Made by a program: the position numbers and the translations under genes. Below the pieces are notes generated by a model. That model did not search any database. It was given only the letters and a program-made list of their open reading frames with translations, and was not told the DNA's origin. This document shows positions 26,734-36,319 of a stretch of 64,000 nt of DNA, piece by piece; positions within the stretch are counted from its first letter, which is position 1, and each line of letters begins with the position of its first letter. This DNA comes from Planctomycetota bacterium (GTDB taxonomy: Bacteria; Planctomycetota; B15-G4), in assembly GCA_029259745.1 (NCBI GenBank), contig JAJDEO010000065.1:124001-188000 (forward strand), given 5' to 3'.

Positions 26734-27120
26734 TCACGCGTCTGCGTCGACCTCGATGCGCATCGTCTTTGCCTCGCGCGCGTCGGCGAGCCGGTCGGCA
26801 CCTTCGACGTGCCCGAGGATCGACACATCGCTGGCGGCCACGGGGCGCTCGGAGCCGGGCGCCGACTCGGGCGTCGGACCGAAGAACACGACCACGGCAA
26901 GCGCCGCCGGCCAGTAGGCGACGTCACCGACGTCGACCTCGTCGCTGGCATCGGGACCGAGCACGGCCGTGATCGGCGTCTCGATGTAGTAGGCATCGCC
27001 AAACGTGCGACGCGTCGCGTCGAGTGGCATCGACGCCAGGACCTCCCGGGCGAGTTCGTCGCCGCGGAACTCGCCGCGCAGCACGACGTCACCCACTGTG
27101 ATCTTGATCGGGACGCTCAA
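26734..27120 (-). CDS. Cyclophilin-like fold protein
   Basis: A 128-residue protein resembling the small cyclophilin-like domain family: ITVGDVVLRGEFRGDELARE, LASMPLDATRRTFGDAYYIE, then VDVGDVAYWPAALAVVVFFG followed by PTPES. Catalytic prolyl-isomerase residues are not evident and function is unknown. It starts four bases after the stop of the radical SAM gene at 27125-28645, so the two are very probably cotranscribed. Confidence 0.75.
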   Translation of the reverse strand: MSVPIKITVGDVVLRGEFRGDELAREVLASMPLDATRRTFGDAYYIETPITAVLGPDASDEVDVGDVAYWPAALAVVVFFGPTPESAPGSERPVAASDVSILGHVEGADRLADAREAKTMRIEVDADA

Positions 27121-27124
27121 CGCC

Positions 27125-28645
27125 TCAGGCTCCGATCGCTGGCGCTTGGTCGTCGACGCGTTCGCTGTCGGAGCGCGTGCGCAGACGCGAGCCCTTCATC
27201 ACCGTGCCGGCGAACTGCGCGACGTGGCGGATCGTCTCACCGGGATGTCGGCGCAGGCGCGAAGCGAACTTGCGGGCGCGGTGTCCGACGACCTTCAGAC
27301 TGGGACGCGTGAAGAGGATGTTGACCTCGGTTTCGCGCCGAAGTTGCAGCAGCCGTTCGGGAGAGACGTGCGGCGTGTACCAGCGCGGCGTCTCGTTGTT
27401 GCCGTAGCGATTGTCGGGATTCTCGTAGCCGCGCGCGTAGGAGTAGTCGGCGGGAAGCGCACCGGCGTCGATCGCCATCTGATAGAGCGGCGTGCCCGGA
27501 TACACCGACAGGCCCACGTTGGCCTTGAGCTTCGAGACTTCGAGTTCGCGCGCCAGCCGCACCGATCGCTTCACGTCTTCTTCGCTCTCGTTGCCGATCC
27601 CGATCAGGTACGAGCAGCGCACGATCAGCCCGGCGGCCTTCGCCATCGCAACGCCCTCACGGACCTGGTCGACGTTGAAGCCCTTCTTGAGCCAGCGCAG
27701 CGTCTCGGGGTTCATCGACTCGGCGCCAAACGTGAGCACCTCGCAGCCGGCCTTCTTCATCTCCTTGAGGAGATCGGCCTTGATGCAGTCGACGCGCGTG
27801 GTCGCGAGCCACTTGATGTCGAGCTTGCGCCGCTGGATCTCTTCGCAGAAGGCGAGGATGCGACGCTTGTTCAGCGTGAACGTGTCGTCCTGGAAGATGA
27901 ATCCGCGGATGCCGTAGTTCTTGACGACGCTCTCGACCTCGTCGCACATCGACTCCGGCGAGTGGAAACGCGTCTCGCGCGAGAACCAGTCGCGGGTGCA
28001 GAAGGTGCAGCGCGCCGGGCAGCCGCGCGACGTCAGCACCGTGGTGCAGCGGTGCATCGTGCTCGGCATGCGCGTGCCGTACGAGCGCATCGGAAGCAGG
28101 TCGCGCGCCGGCATCGGCAGGGCGTCGAGATCTTGGATGTTCGGACGGTCGGGGGCGTGGAAGATCTCCCCTTTGTGACGCCCGGAGACGTTCTGCACGT
28201 CGCGCGGATCGCCGTCGGCGGCGAGCGCCTCGATCAACTCGAGCAGTCCGTACTCGCCTTCACCGCGCACCACGTAGTCGACGTGCGGCACTTCGCGCAG
28301 CGTGTCGTCGGGCACGGCCGAGACATGCGGCCCGCCCGTCACGACGGTGCACGATGGCCCGAGTGTCTCCTTGACGACCTTCGCCGTGCGGAAGCACTCG
28401 TAGCGCGTGGGTGAGTAGGTGCTGATGCCGACGACGTCGGGTTTCTCGCGCAACAAGATGCGCTTGAGCTTCGGGAAACGGATCCCTTGGACGAGCGCGT
28501 CGACGATCGTGACACGGTGTCCGTGCTCACGCAGGACGGCGGCGCAGTAAGCCAGACCGAGGGGCGGCCGAAAGTTCTCGGCGTAACTGAGTTCGAGATG
28601 CATCCGCTCGACGAACGGATTGATGAGCAGTACGGATTGCGACAC
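27125..28645 (-). CDS. B12-binding radical SAM protein
   Basis: A 506-residue enzyme with an N-terminal cobalamin-binding Rossmann domain (LLINPFVERMHLELSYAEN, GISTYSPTRYECFRTAKVV, VVTGGPHVSAVPDDTL, VVRGEGEYGLLEL) and a radical SAM barrel with the 4Fe-4S ligands Cys209, Cys213 and Cys216 in SRGCPARCTFCTRDW. FIFQDDTFTLN and EVLTFGAESMNPETL follow as in the B12-radical SAM class, many of which methylate inert carbons or build envelope lipids. The GTG start has GGAGGG six bases upstream. The product is unknown. A cyclophilin-like gene follows four bases downstream. Confidence 0.9.
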   Translation of the reverse strand: MSQSVLLINPFVERMHLELSYAENFRPPLGLAYCAAVLREHGHRVTIVDALVQGIRFPKLKRILLREKPDVVGISTYSPTRYECFRTAKVVKETLGPSCTVVTGGPHVSAVPDDTLREVPHVDYVVRGEGEYGLLELIEALAADGDPRDVQNVSGRHKGEIFHAPDRPNIQDLDALPMPARDLLPMRSYGTRMPSTMHRCTTVLTSRGCPARCTFCTRDWFSRETRFHSPESMCDEVESVVKNYGIRGFIFQDDTFTLNKRRILAFCEEIQRRKLDIKWLATTRVDCIKADLLKEMKKAGCEVLTFGAESMNPETLRWLKKGFNVDQVREGVAMAKAAGLIVRCSYLIGIGNESEEDVKRSVRLARELEVSKLKANVGLSVYPGTPLYQMAIDAGALPADYSYARGYENPDNRYGNNETPRWYTPHVSPERLLQLRRETEVNILFTRPSLKVVGHRARKFASRLRRHPGETIRHVAQFAGTVMKGSRLRTRSDSERVDDQAPAIGA

Positions 28646-28706
28646 GACTGACCCTCCTCGAAGTAAGCCCGACCCACTCCGGAGAGTCTACAGCAGTTTC
28701 GGCACC

Positions 28707-29750
28707 TCAGCGCTCGAGGTCGCGTGTCCCCTCGAGAGCGATGACGAGACGGATCTCGTCGCCAGCCACGCCGGGAATCCCGAAGGTCATCCCGTAGGCG
28801 CTGCGCTTGATCGTGAAGTCGGCCTCGTAGCCGACTTTGTATTGATTCGGTCCGAAGCGCGCCGCACCGAGCTTGTTCGCCGTGAACGAGACCTCGCGCG
28901 TGACGCCCCGCAGAGTGAGATCGCCCGTGACGGCCAGGTTACCGGCTTCCAGGCCGGCGACCTTTGTCGAGACGAACAGGAGGCCGGGGTGGTTGTCGGC
29001 GTCGAAGAACGACTCGGATTGCAGGAAGCGGTCGCGTCCTTCATCGCGCGTGTCGATCGACGCCACGGCCACCGCCAGCGCGATCGAGCTTTTCTCGGGC
29101 TCCTCGGTGTTGACGGTCAGCTCGCCTTTGAACTCGTCGAACCAACCCCATTGGGCCCCCACGCCCATGTGCATGACGCGGAAGACGACACTCGAATGGC
29201 CCGTGTCGACAGCGTAGGTGTGTTCGCCCCGCCCGTAGAGATCCGCAGCGCTGACGAGCGCGAAGCCGCGCGGAAGCAGCACCTCGTCGATCACGTGCAC
29301 GATGCCGTTGGTGAACTCGAGGTCGCGGTCCAGGACCGTGGCCGTCTCGAGTGCGTAGTCTTCACCACCGAGCCAGCGGATGGCGATCGTCCCACCTTGC
29401 AACGTGACGGGGCGCATCGTCTTCGCGATTTCCGCGAGCGTCAGCGACTCGTCGACGAGGTGGAAGCGCACCAGGTTCTTCACGGCCTCGAGGTTGTCGG
29501 CCTCGCGAAAGGCGGCGAGGCTCGCCGCGGGCAGCTTCGCGAAGGCGTTGTCGGTCGGCGCGAACACGGTCAGCGCGCCGTCGTTCGCGAGCATCTCGGT
29601 GAACCCCGTGCCCTCGACGATCTCGATGAACGAGGCGAAGCGGCCATCCGAGCGGAGACCGGCGAGGACGTCGACGTCGTCGCCGAGGTCGGGCGCTGGC
29701 GCCCCACCTCCCGAACCGAGCGCTGCGGCGAGAACGATCTGAGTGAGCAT
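28707..29750 (-). CDS. Fasciclin (FAS1) domain fused to YceI-like domain
   Basis: A 347-residue exported protein. Residues about 25-155 form a FAS1 adhesion domain (FASFIEIVEGTGFTEMLAND, LTVFAPTDNAFAKLPAASL, VRFHLVDESLTLAEIA, FTNGIVHVIDEVLLP). Residues about 165-347 form a YceI-type lipocalin-like domain (YAVDTGHSSVVFRVMHMGVG, FLQSESFFDADNHPGLLFVS, VTGDLTLRGVTREVSFTAN, GYEADFTIKRSAYGMTFGIP). YceI relatives bind isoprenoids and often respond to stress. A short hydrophobic MLTQIVLAAALG is the only signal-like segment. GGAGG lies five bases before the ATG at 29750. Confidence 0.9.
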   Translation of the reverse strand: MLTQIVLAAALGSGGGAPAPDLGDDVDVLAGLRSDGRFASFIEIVEGTGFTEMLANDGALTVFAPTDNAFAKLPAASLAAFREADNLEAVKNLVRFHLVDESLTLAEIAKTMRPVTLQGGTIAIRWLGGEDYALETATVLDRDLEFTNGIVHVIDEVLLPRGFALVSAADLYGRGEHTYAVDTGHSSVVFRVMHMGVGAQWGWFDEFKGELTVNTEEPEKSSIALAVAVASIDTRDEGRDRFLQSESFFDADNHPGLLFVSTKVAGLEAGNLAVTGDLTLRGVTREVSFTANKLGAARFGPNQYKVGYEADFTIKRSAYGMTFGIPGVAGDEIRLVIALEGTRDLER

Positions 29751-29948
29751 GACGACCTCCGAGACGAGCGATGTCTGATCCCGAAGGCTACTTCGCGCCT
29801 TGGCCGCGCCCGGATTCACGCACGCACTCGCTTCGATCCCGAACATCCGTCGCGTGTCCGCAACGCGCCGGCTTCCCCACTGCGGCAACTCTCGAGATCT
29901 GCCGCGGCGGCCGCGCAACGCGCCGACGACGCCCCCTACACTGGCGCC

Positions 29949-30977
29949 ATGATGAAAGCCCTCGCCTTGCTCGCCATCCTCGCCAGTGCAGATCCCGCGG
30001 TGCCGGTGATCGGACCGCACCTCGACCTCGACCCCCACCGGCAGTTCGACTTCTGGGTCGGCGAGTGGTCGGTCCTCAACCGGCACATGAATGCCGACGG
30101 CACATGGCGCGACGGTGATACGACGCGCGCGCGCATCACGCCGGTTTGTGGCGACCGCGCCATCCTCGAAGAGTGGGCCGGCACGTTCGGCCAGTCGTTC
30201 ATGAACGGCTTCAGCCTGCGCGCCTACGATCCGGAGGCCGAACAGTGGCAACTGCTCCTCTCGTGGACGACGACGGGCAACGACGGATTCGGTCGGCTCT
30301 TCGGATCCTTCCGACACGGCCGCGGCGAGTTCTTCTCGACGACGCGTGGGCCGCGGCGCACGCGCTACTCCTTCTCCGACGGGCTCCCGAACACGGTGCG
30401 CTGGGACAGCTCGACGACGAACGACGCAGGCGTCAACTGGAAGACCGACTGGATCATGGAGTTTTCGCGCACGCGCGCGGCCGCTGACGTCACGCAGGAC
30501 GAACTCTTCGACACGGCGTGGACGAGCGGCGAGGTCTCACCGCACCCCGAAGCGCGCGCGCTCGACGGCATGCTCGGCACGTGGACGGGCACTCAGCAAC
30601 GCGGCGGCGCGACACACGAAGCTCGACTGCGCGCGAAGCTGCTCAACAAGGACTGCCTCGTCGTGGACGTTCTCGGAGTGCGTGAGCAAGACAGCGACGG
30701 CTGGGACGAGCGACTCTGCGTGCGCGGCTACGTCGCCGGGTCCGAGCGCTGGGAGAGCTGGCGTCTCTCGGAGCGAGACACCGTGTTGCGCCAGTTCACG
30801 GCGACGCCCGCCGCTGGCACGGCCGCCTTCACCTTCGACGACGAGGCCAGCCGCGCCACGATCCAGGAGACGATCACCATGCGCGACGGCGTCCTCGAGA
30901 TCGTCGAATCGGCGCGGATGCCGGGCTCCGACGATCCCGTCGTGCTCAGCTCCACGACCCTACGCCGCGCCGAGTAG
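29949..30977 (+). CDS. Secreted two-domain DUF1579-like protein
   Basis: A 342-residue protein with a short signal (MMKALALLAILASADP). The N-terminal half opens HRQFDFWVGEWSVLNRHM, typical of lipocalin-like beta-barrel proteins of the DUF1579 kind, and the C-terminal half repeats the theme with LDGMLGTWTGTQQRGGATHE, giving an apparent internal duplication near residue 200. Strands such as DRAILEEWAGTFGQSFMNGF and FSDGLPNTVRWDSSTTND support the barrel reading. Ligand and role are unknown. It is divergent from the FAS1-YceI gene across 198 bases. Confidence 0.75.
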   Translation: MMKALALLAILASADPAVPVIGPHLDLDPHRQFDFWVGEWSVLNRHMNADGTWRDGDTTRARITPVCGDRAILEEWAGTFGQSFMNGFSLRAYDPEAEQWQLLLSWTTTGNDGFGRLFGSFRHGRGEFFSTTRGPRRTRYSFSDGLPNTVRWDSSTTNDAGVNWKTDWIMEFSRTRAAADVTQDELFDTAWTSGEVSPHPEARALDGMLGTWTGTQQRGGATHEARLRAKLLNKDCLVVDVLGVREQDSDGWDERLCVRGYVAGSERWESWRLSERDTVLRQFTATPAAGTAAFTFDDEASRATIQETITMRDGVLEIVESARMPGSDDPVVLSSTTLRRAE

Positions 30978-31076
30978 CATTTTCTTCCGATCGCCCGTCG
31001 ATTCGCGCCCGTCCCGTTCGTTGTCCTCTCAGCGAGCCGACGAGCGGCGCGCAGCCGTTACCCCAGGAGACGTCCA

Positions 31077-31451
31077 ATGCAGCAGTTCATCCTCCTCTTG
31101 CACGACCAGATGCAAGACAACCCGTTCTTCACCATGAGCCCCGACGAAATCCAAGCCGCGATCCGCGAGTACTCCGCGTGGGGCCAACGCCTCGACTCCA
31201 AAGGCCAGCTCGTCGCCGGAGAGAAGCTGAAGGACGAGGGCGGCAAGCAGATGACGATGGAAAACGGTGACGTCAGCGTGGTCGACGGTCCGTACGCCGA
31301 GGCGAAAGAGGTGATCGGCGGCTTCTACACGATCCGCGCCGAGAGCTACGAGCACGCCGTCGAGCTTTGTCGCGACCACCCGCACCTGAGGTTCGGCGGG
31401 CGGATCGACGTCCGTGAGGTCGAGTCGATGATGCCCACCGAGAAGGCGTGA
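31077..31451 (+). CDS. YCII/DGPF-domain protein
   Basis: A 124-residue protein of the YCII superfamily: MQQFILLLHDQMQDNPFFTM, MSPDEIQAAIREYSAWGQRL, and VVDGPYAEAKEVIGGFYTIR containing the DGP(F/Y) signature, then HAVELCRDHPHLRFGG. Proteins of this kind are regularly encoded beside ECF42 sigma factors, as here, and are thought to be regulators or targets of them. AGGAG lies before the ATG. The stop codon overlaps the GTG start of the sigma gene (GTGA at 31448-31451), so translation is probably coupled. Confidence 0.95.
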   Translation: MQQFILLLHDQMQDNPFFTMSPDEIQAAIREYSAWGQRLDSKGQLVAGEKLKDEGGKQMTMENGDVSVVDGPYAEAKEVIGGFYTIRAESYEHAVELCRDHPHLRFGGRIDVREVESMMPTEKA

Positions 31452-32734
31452 CGGCGCCGCACTCGACTCCCGTCGGCGCCCTCGTCGACCATCTGTTCCG
31501 CGAGCGCGCGGGACAGATGGTCGCGACGCTGACGCGCATCCTCGGTGTCGCGAACCTGCAGCTCGCCGAGGATGTCGTCCAGGAGGCGCTGCTCAAGGCG
31601 CTGCGCGTGTGGTCATTTCGCGGCGTACCGAGCAAGCCCGACGCGTGGCTCTTCGCGACGGCACGCAACGCGGCGATCGATGCGATCCGACGCGACGCCT
31701 CGCTCGCCGAGAAGACACCTGAGATCCTCGCGTGGTCGGAGCGCGCCGCGGCCGCGGCGGCCGGCCAGGCCGACGCGACGTTCGACGACGAACTCAGTGA
31801 CGACCAGCTGCGCCTCATGTTCGCCTGCTGTCATCCGTCGCTTCCGCGCAACGCCCAGGTTGCGTTGACGCTCAAGTCGCTGTGCGGCTTCGGCGTCGAC
31901 GAGATCGCGCGGGCCTTCCTCACGCCGTCAGCGACCATTGCCCAGCGGCTCGTGCGCGCCAAACGACGCCTGCGCGACGACGGCGTCACGATCTCCGCGC
32001 CGCGGCCCGCCGAGATCGCGACGCGTCTCGACCCGGTGCTCGACGTCCTCTACGTCATGTTCAACGAAGCCCACGTCGCACACAGTGGCTCGGCGCTCGT
32101 CCGCGACGACCTCATGCGCGAGACCATCCGCCTCGTGCGTCTGCTCCTGCACCGCGCCGACACGGCCGAACCGCGTGTCGAAGCCCTGCTCGCGTTGATG
32201 CTCCTGCAGGGCGCGCGCCTCCCCGCACGCACCGACGGGGACGGCAATCTCGTGCTCCTCCAGCACCAGGACCGCTCGCGCTGGGACGTGCCGATGATCG
32301 CCGAGGGTCTCACGTTTCTCGTGCGCTCGGCCCGCGGTGAGGAGCGCTCGGCGTTCCACATCCAGGCCGCCATCGCAGCCTGCCACTCCACGGCGTCGAG
32401 CTGGGAAGCCACCGACTGGCCGGCGATCCTCGTCGAGTACGACCGCCTCATGAGCCTGCGCGCTTCGCCGATCGTGGCCCTCAACCGCACCGTCGCCCTC
32501 GCGCTGGTGGAGGGCCCGGCGGCGGCCCTGCGTGCACTCGACGCACTCGACGACGAGGCCAGCCTGTCGTCGTACTACCTCTACTCGGCGCTGCGCGCTG
32601 AGTTCCTCATGCAGACCGGTCAGCTCGACGAAGCTGCCGGCTGGCTCGAACGCGCCCTCACGCTGCCGTGCTCGGAACCCGAGCGTCGATTCATGCTCAC
32701 GAAGCTCGCACGCTGTCGCGACGCGCGCGACTGA
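31448..32734 (+). CDS. ECF42-type RNA polymerase sigma factor
   Basis: A 428-residue ECF sigma factor with a long C-terminal extension. Region 2: LRMFACCHP is preceded by RILGVANLQLAEDVVQEALL and KALRVWSFRGVPSKPDAWLF; region 4: NAQVALTLKSLCGFGVDEIA and SATIAQRLVRAKRRL. Residues 190-428 are helical and end with TPR-like repeats (ALDALDDEASLSSYYLYSAL, AEFLMQTGQLDEAAGWLERA), the hallmark of the ECF42 group, where the extension is required for activity. The GTG start overlaps the DGPF gene stop. No anti-sigma factor is present, as expected for this group. Confidence 0.95.
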   Translation: MTAPHSTPVGALVDHLFRERAGQMVATLTRILGVANLQLAEDVVQEALLKALRVWSFRGVPSKPDAWLFATARNAAIDAIRRDASLAEKTPEILAWSERAAAAAAGQADATFDDELSDDQLRLMFACCHPSLPRNAQVALTLKSLCGFGVDEIARAFLTPSATIAQRLVRAKRRLRDDGVTISAPRPAEIATRLDPVLDVLYVMFNEAHVAHSGSALVRDDLMRETIRLVRLLLHRADTAEPRVEALLALMLLQGARLPARTDGDGNLVLLQHQDRSRWDVPMIAEGLTFLVRSARGEERSAFHIQAAIAACHSTASSWEATDWPAILVEYDRLMSLRASPIVALNRTVALALVEGPAAALRALDALDDEASLSSYYLYSALRAEFLMQTGQLDEAAGWLERALTLPCSEPERRFMLTKLARCRDARD

Positions 32735-32762
32735 GAGCGGCGCGTCACGGTATGCTGCGCCG

Positions 32763-33512
32763 ATGCTCACGACGGCACAGAGAGACCGACAGCTGCGCGC
32801 GATCCACCTGCGCCTGATGCGCGGGAAGACGTGGCGCTTCCTGCGCTACATCCACGCGCGCGAGGCGCTGCGACTTGCCACGGACGCGCGCTCGGTGCTC
32901 GTGTGCGGTGCAGGCCACGCGCTGGCAGAGGTGGCCCTCGCGATCGAGTTCCCCGAGCGGCGCTTCCACGTCACAGACTACGCCGCAGCCACGCACGACC
33001 AACGCACGGCGCGCAACCTCGCAGAGCGCTACGAGCTGACGAACATCACGTTCGGCGAGCTCGACATCCTCGAGCCTGGCGCCACGCCGCGCTTCGACAT
33101 GGTGACGTCCGTGGAAATCCTCGAGCACATCGCCCAGGACGATCTCGCGGCACACAACATGCGCGCGCTGGCGAAACGCTACGTCTTCTGCCTCGTCCCG
33201 TTCGCCCCGGCCGCGCACAACGACGATTGGAAGCGTCGCAAGCGCATGCTCGAGATGTTCGAGCACTACGTCTGCGGATACGACCCGGCGCGCCTCGTCG
33301 GGCTCTTCCCCCATCCACGCGCGATCCGCGGCTGCTACTGGCACGACGCCGGACAGCCCTTCCGCGCACGCCTCGGCGAGCTATCCGACGGCGCGATCGA
33401 GGACGAGCTCGAAGACCTCGTCGCCGACGCCCAGTCCGACGTTCGCATGACGATGCCCATTCGGCGCAACGAGGCCGCCGGCATCTGGATCCTCTCCGAG
33501 CCCCACGGTTGA
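32763..33512 (+). CDS. Class I SAM methyltransferase-like protein
   Basis: A 249-residue protein with a methyltransferase core: SVLVCGAGHALAEVALAIEF (SAM loop, with AGH in place of the usual GxG), RFHVTDYAAATHDQRTARNL, and FDMVTSVEILEHIAQDDLAA, whose EILEH matches the ubiE-like motif. The C-terminal third (CGYDPARLVGLFPHPRAIRG) is not typical of the family. Substrate unknown. It lies 28 bases after the ECF42 gene and seven before the large SGNH gene, so the four genes from 31077 probably form one operon. Confidence 0.75.
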   Translation: MLTTAQRDRQLRAIHLRLMRGKTWRFLRYIHAREALRLATDARSVLVCGAGHALAEVALAIEFPERRFHVTDYAAATHDQRTARNLAERYELTNITFGELDILEPGATPRFDMVTSVEILEHIAQDDLAAHNMRALAKRYVFCLVPFAPAAHNDDWKRRKRMLEMFEHYVCGYDPARLVGLFPHPRAIRGCYWHDAGQPFRARLGELSDGAIEDELEDLVADAQSDVRMTMPIRRNEAAGIWILSEPHG

Positions 33513-33519
33513 TCCGCGC

Positions 33520-36285
33520 ATGGCCGTCCCGGTGAAGGTCTGGCGGCGCATCGCCTGGGTACTCGCGTGCGTGGCGCTGCTCGCGTGGCCGCGCGTCCCC
33601 GCCGACAGCGGGCTCGTCACGCGGGGCGAGTTCTGGCACCTCGTCGACCGCGTCGGAGCGTCGCTGAGTTGGCCGACGACGTCGGAGGGGCTGCTGCTCG
33701 CGCCCGGTCGTCGGCTCGTGTTCGACGACATGTCGCTGGTGGCCCTCGAGCTCGCCGGCAGCGCCACTGGGCGTCAATCGGGCTACGTCGATGTCCGCTT
33801 CGGCGACGCCGAGACGGGCCGCCAACGCCTCGTCATCGTGCCGAGCGAACCACTCAGCGTGGCCTTGTCGGTCGATGGCGGTGGGGTCTGGGACGAACTC
33901 GAGCGCCTGTCGGTCGAAGGGCTCCAGCGGACGCTCACCGACCGGTTCACACTTGCGATCGAACTCGTCGCCGGCGAACTCGTCGTCCTTTGGAACGGCG
34001 TGTCGGTCCTCGAGCACGCGACGACGAAGACGACGCTCGCGGACGCGGTCGTCTGGGCTGACGACACGACACTCGCACACCTCGGCGTGACGTCGGCTGC
34101 GGGGCGCGAGTTGTCGGACAACTTTGACGACGTCGCCCGGCGCGCGCACCGCCACACGGTCACCACGCGCCTCGCCGCCGCCGCGCTCGTCGTGCTGTGG
34201 GTCACCGCTTGGCTCGCCACGCGGCGTACGCGCACACCCGCCGTCACCTGGCTCGATGCCTCGACGCGCCTGCTCGCACCGCTCGGCGCCCTCGCCGTTC
34301 TCGCAGCGGTCGTGCCGATCACAAACGCATTGACGGCTCTGCTCGTCGTCGCCCTGATCGCCGTATTCTCGCCGTCGGCTTGGTCGCGACTGCGCGAGAA
34401 GAACGTCGGATCCCGCAGCGCCGCGATCCTCACGAGCGGGCTGCTCTTCGTCGCACTCGCCGCGCTGATGGCCGGGGCCGCGCGCACTGCGCACGAGGCG
34501 CACGACGCCGCCGAGCGACACTGGCGTCCACACGTCGTGCCGACACCCTTCACGCACGACGCGGCTCTGACGCTCGACGCGTCCAACGCCCTGGCGACAG
34601 ACCTCATGCACCGCGACGTCACCGTCGAGCTGCGAGCGCGCTTTGCTCCCGATTCGCTCGTCGAGGTCCGCGTGCGTGCGCCGCTCGACGAACCCGTGGC
34701 CGGCGTCGCGCTGTGCGCCGGAACGATCGACGCGCTCGGAACGACGATCTCACGGCTGAGCAGCCACGAGCTCGTCGACCTCGCCGCGACGGACACGACG
34801 CTGCCCGCTGACACGTGGGGCACGCTGCGGCTCGCCACCCGCGGGGAGGAGTTCGAGGCGAGTTGGAACGGTCAGGTGCTCGTCACGGCCCGCGCCGATG
34901 CGCGCTGTTCACCGGCCGGGACGACCTTCGTCCTTGCCGCGGCAGGCACGGTCGACATCGAGAGCCTCGTCGTCACTCCCACACCGCTCGGCACTGACAC
35001 CGAGGCGCATCGCGACCCGCGCCTCGCCGGCGCATTCACCCTCGTCGCGCTCGTGCTCCTGCTCGGACTTCTCAGCCGCGTGACGCTCGGCCAACGCTTC
35101 TCGAGCGCATGCATGGCGCTGGTCCCCGCGGTCGCGCCGATCGCCTTCGCACTCGCACAAGTCGATGACGCGGGACGCCTCGCGCCGATCACGGCAACTC
35201 TCGCACTCGGAGCGACGGGCCTACTCCTCGCAGCTCACGGCGTCAGCTGGCTCGACCCGGTACGCCCGCCACGCCGGCACATTGCCGAGTGGACGCTCGT
35301 GCTGCTCGGCACCCTCGCGTCCACGGCCGCACTGACGTCGCTCGTCACCCCGACCTCGACGGAGCCGGCCGTGCGTACCGTCACGCCCTACACCTTCCCC
35401 GGCGAGCGACTCGTGCCCGGCACGATGGCCTTTCGTCACCCGGCCATCCGCCGCTATCGCGACGAACTCCGCGACCATCGCTTCCGCGGCCGTCGCCACG
35501 CGCTCTCGCCCGCGCCGGGCGTCGTGCGCGTGATGGCACTCGGCTCGTCGAGCACGTGGGGCCACGGGGTCCCGGCCGGCTCCGGGCTCGACTACCCCAC
35601 GCTCGTCGAACGCCTCTGGAACGACGCCCACGCCGAGCAGCCCATCGAGGTCATCAACGGCGCGATCCGCGGCAGCTCTGCGGCGCGCATGCTCGTCGTC
35701 TTCCGCGAGTACCTGCTCGCCTTCGCGCCAGACATCGTGACGCTGTCCTTCACCTACAACGACACCTACCTCATCACGCAACTCGACGAGCCGCGCTACC
35801 TCGCACGCATCAGCGCCCCCGAGTATGTGCATGACACGGAGGCCTTCGAGACCGGGCGCACCGAGGCGATGCGCGGCAAGGAGTGGCTGCGGGCGTTGCG
35901 CGCACACGTCGACGCGCACGGCACGCAGAGCGCGCTCGAGGCGTGGCGCGCGCTCGCGGGTACGGCCGACGAGCGGACGCCACCCGAGCGCTTCGCCGCC
36001 GTTCTGAACGACTTCGCCACACTGTGTCGCAACGAGGGCGTCACGCTCGTCCTCGTCAAAGAGCCCCTGCGCGACGACATGCCGCGGCTTTGGAAGGACG
36101 AGTTCTACGCCGCCATCGACAACGTCGCCGCGCAGTTCGATCTCACCGTCGTCGACCCTCGCTCAGCACTCGCCGCGCAGACGGGAAACCTGTTCATGGA
36201 CGACGTGCACATGCTCCCCCCGGGGCACTACTACATGGCCGAGGCACTCGTCGCCGCGCTCACGCCGTTGCTCACGTCACGCTGA
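33520..36285 (+). CDS. Giant membrane protein with C-terminal SGNH hydrolase domain
   Basis: A 921-residue protein. Order: one N-terminal membrane segment; a beta-sandwich-like domain (about 45-205, ending near LVVLWNGVSVLEHATT); a block of membrane segments (about 218-325); a second similar beta-sandwich (about 345-490, with ASWNGQVLVTARADA); further membrane segments (about 503-615); then an SGNH domain (about 660-921). In the last, the usual GDS is GSSSTWGHG with Ser677 in the nucleophile position; SFTYNDTY gives the Asn block, and MDDVHMLPPGH gives Asp894 and His897. The two sandwiches look duplicated. It probably modifies a surface glycan or lipid; the substrate is unknown. Confidence 0.8.
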   Translation: MAVPVKVWRRIAWVLACVALLAWPRVPADSGLVTRGEFWHLVDRVGASLSWPTTSEGLLLAPGRRLVFDDMSLVALELAGSATGRQSGYVDVRFGDAETGRQRLVIVPSEPLSVALSVDGGGVWDELERLSVEGLQRTLTDRFTLAIELVAGELVVLWNGVSVLEHATTKTTLADAVVWADDTTLAHLGVTSAAGRELSDNFDDVARRAHRHTVTTRLAAAALVVLWVTAWLATRRTRTPAVTWLDASTRLLAPLGALAVLAAVVPITNALTALLVVALIAVFSPSAWSRLREKNVGSRSAAILTSGLLFVALAALMAGAARTAHEAHDAAERHWRPHVVPTPFTHDAALTLDASNALATDLMHRDVTVELRARFAPDSLVEVRVRAPLDEPVAGVALCAGTIDALGTTISRLSSHELVDLAATDTTLPADTWGTLRLATRGEEFEASWNGQVLVTARADARCSPAGTTFVLAAAGTVDIESLVVTPTPLGTDTEAHRDPRLAGAFTLVALVLLLGLLSRVTLGQRFSSACMALVPAVAPIAFALAQVDDAGRLAPITATLALGATGLLLAAHGVSWLDPVRPPRRHIAEWTLVLLGTLASTAALTSLVTPTSTEPAVRTVTPYTFPGERLVPGTMAFRHPAIRRYRDELRDHRFRGRRHALSPAPGVVRVMALGSSSTWGHGVPAGSGLDYPTLVERLWNDAHAEQPIEVINGAIRGSSAARMLVVFREYLLAFAPDIVTLSFTYNDTYLITQLDEPRYLARISAPEYVHDTEAFETGRTEAMRGKEWLRALRAHVDAHGTQSALEAWRALAGTADERTPPERFAAVLNDFATLCRNEGVTLVLVKEPLRDDMPRLWKDEFYAAIDNVAAQFDLTVVDPRSALAAQTGNLFMDDVHMLPPGHYYMAEALVAALTPLLTSR

Positions 36286-36319
36286 CCCGACTCGGTCACG
36301 GCAGAACGATCGCGGCTCA

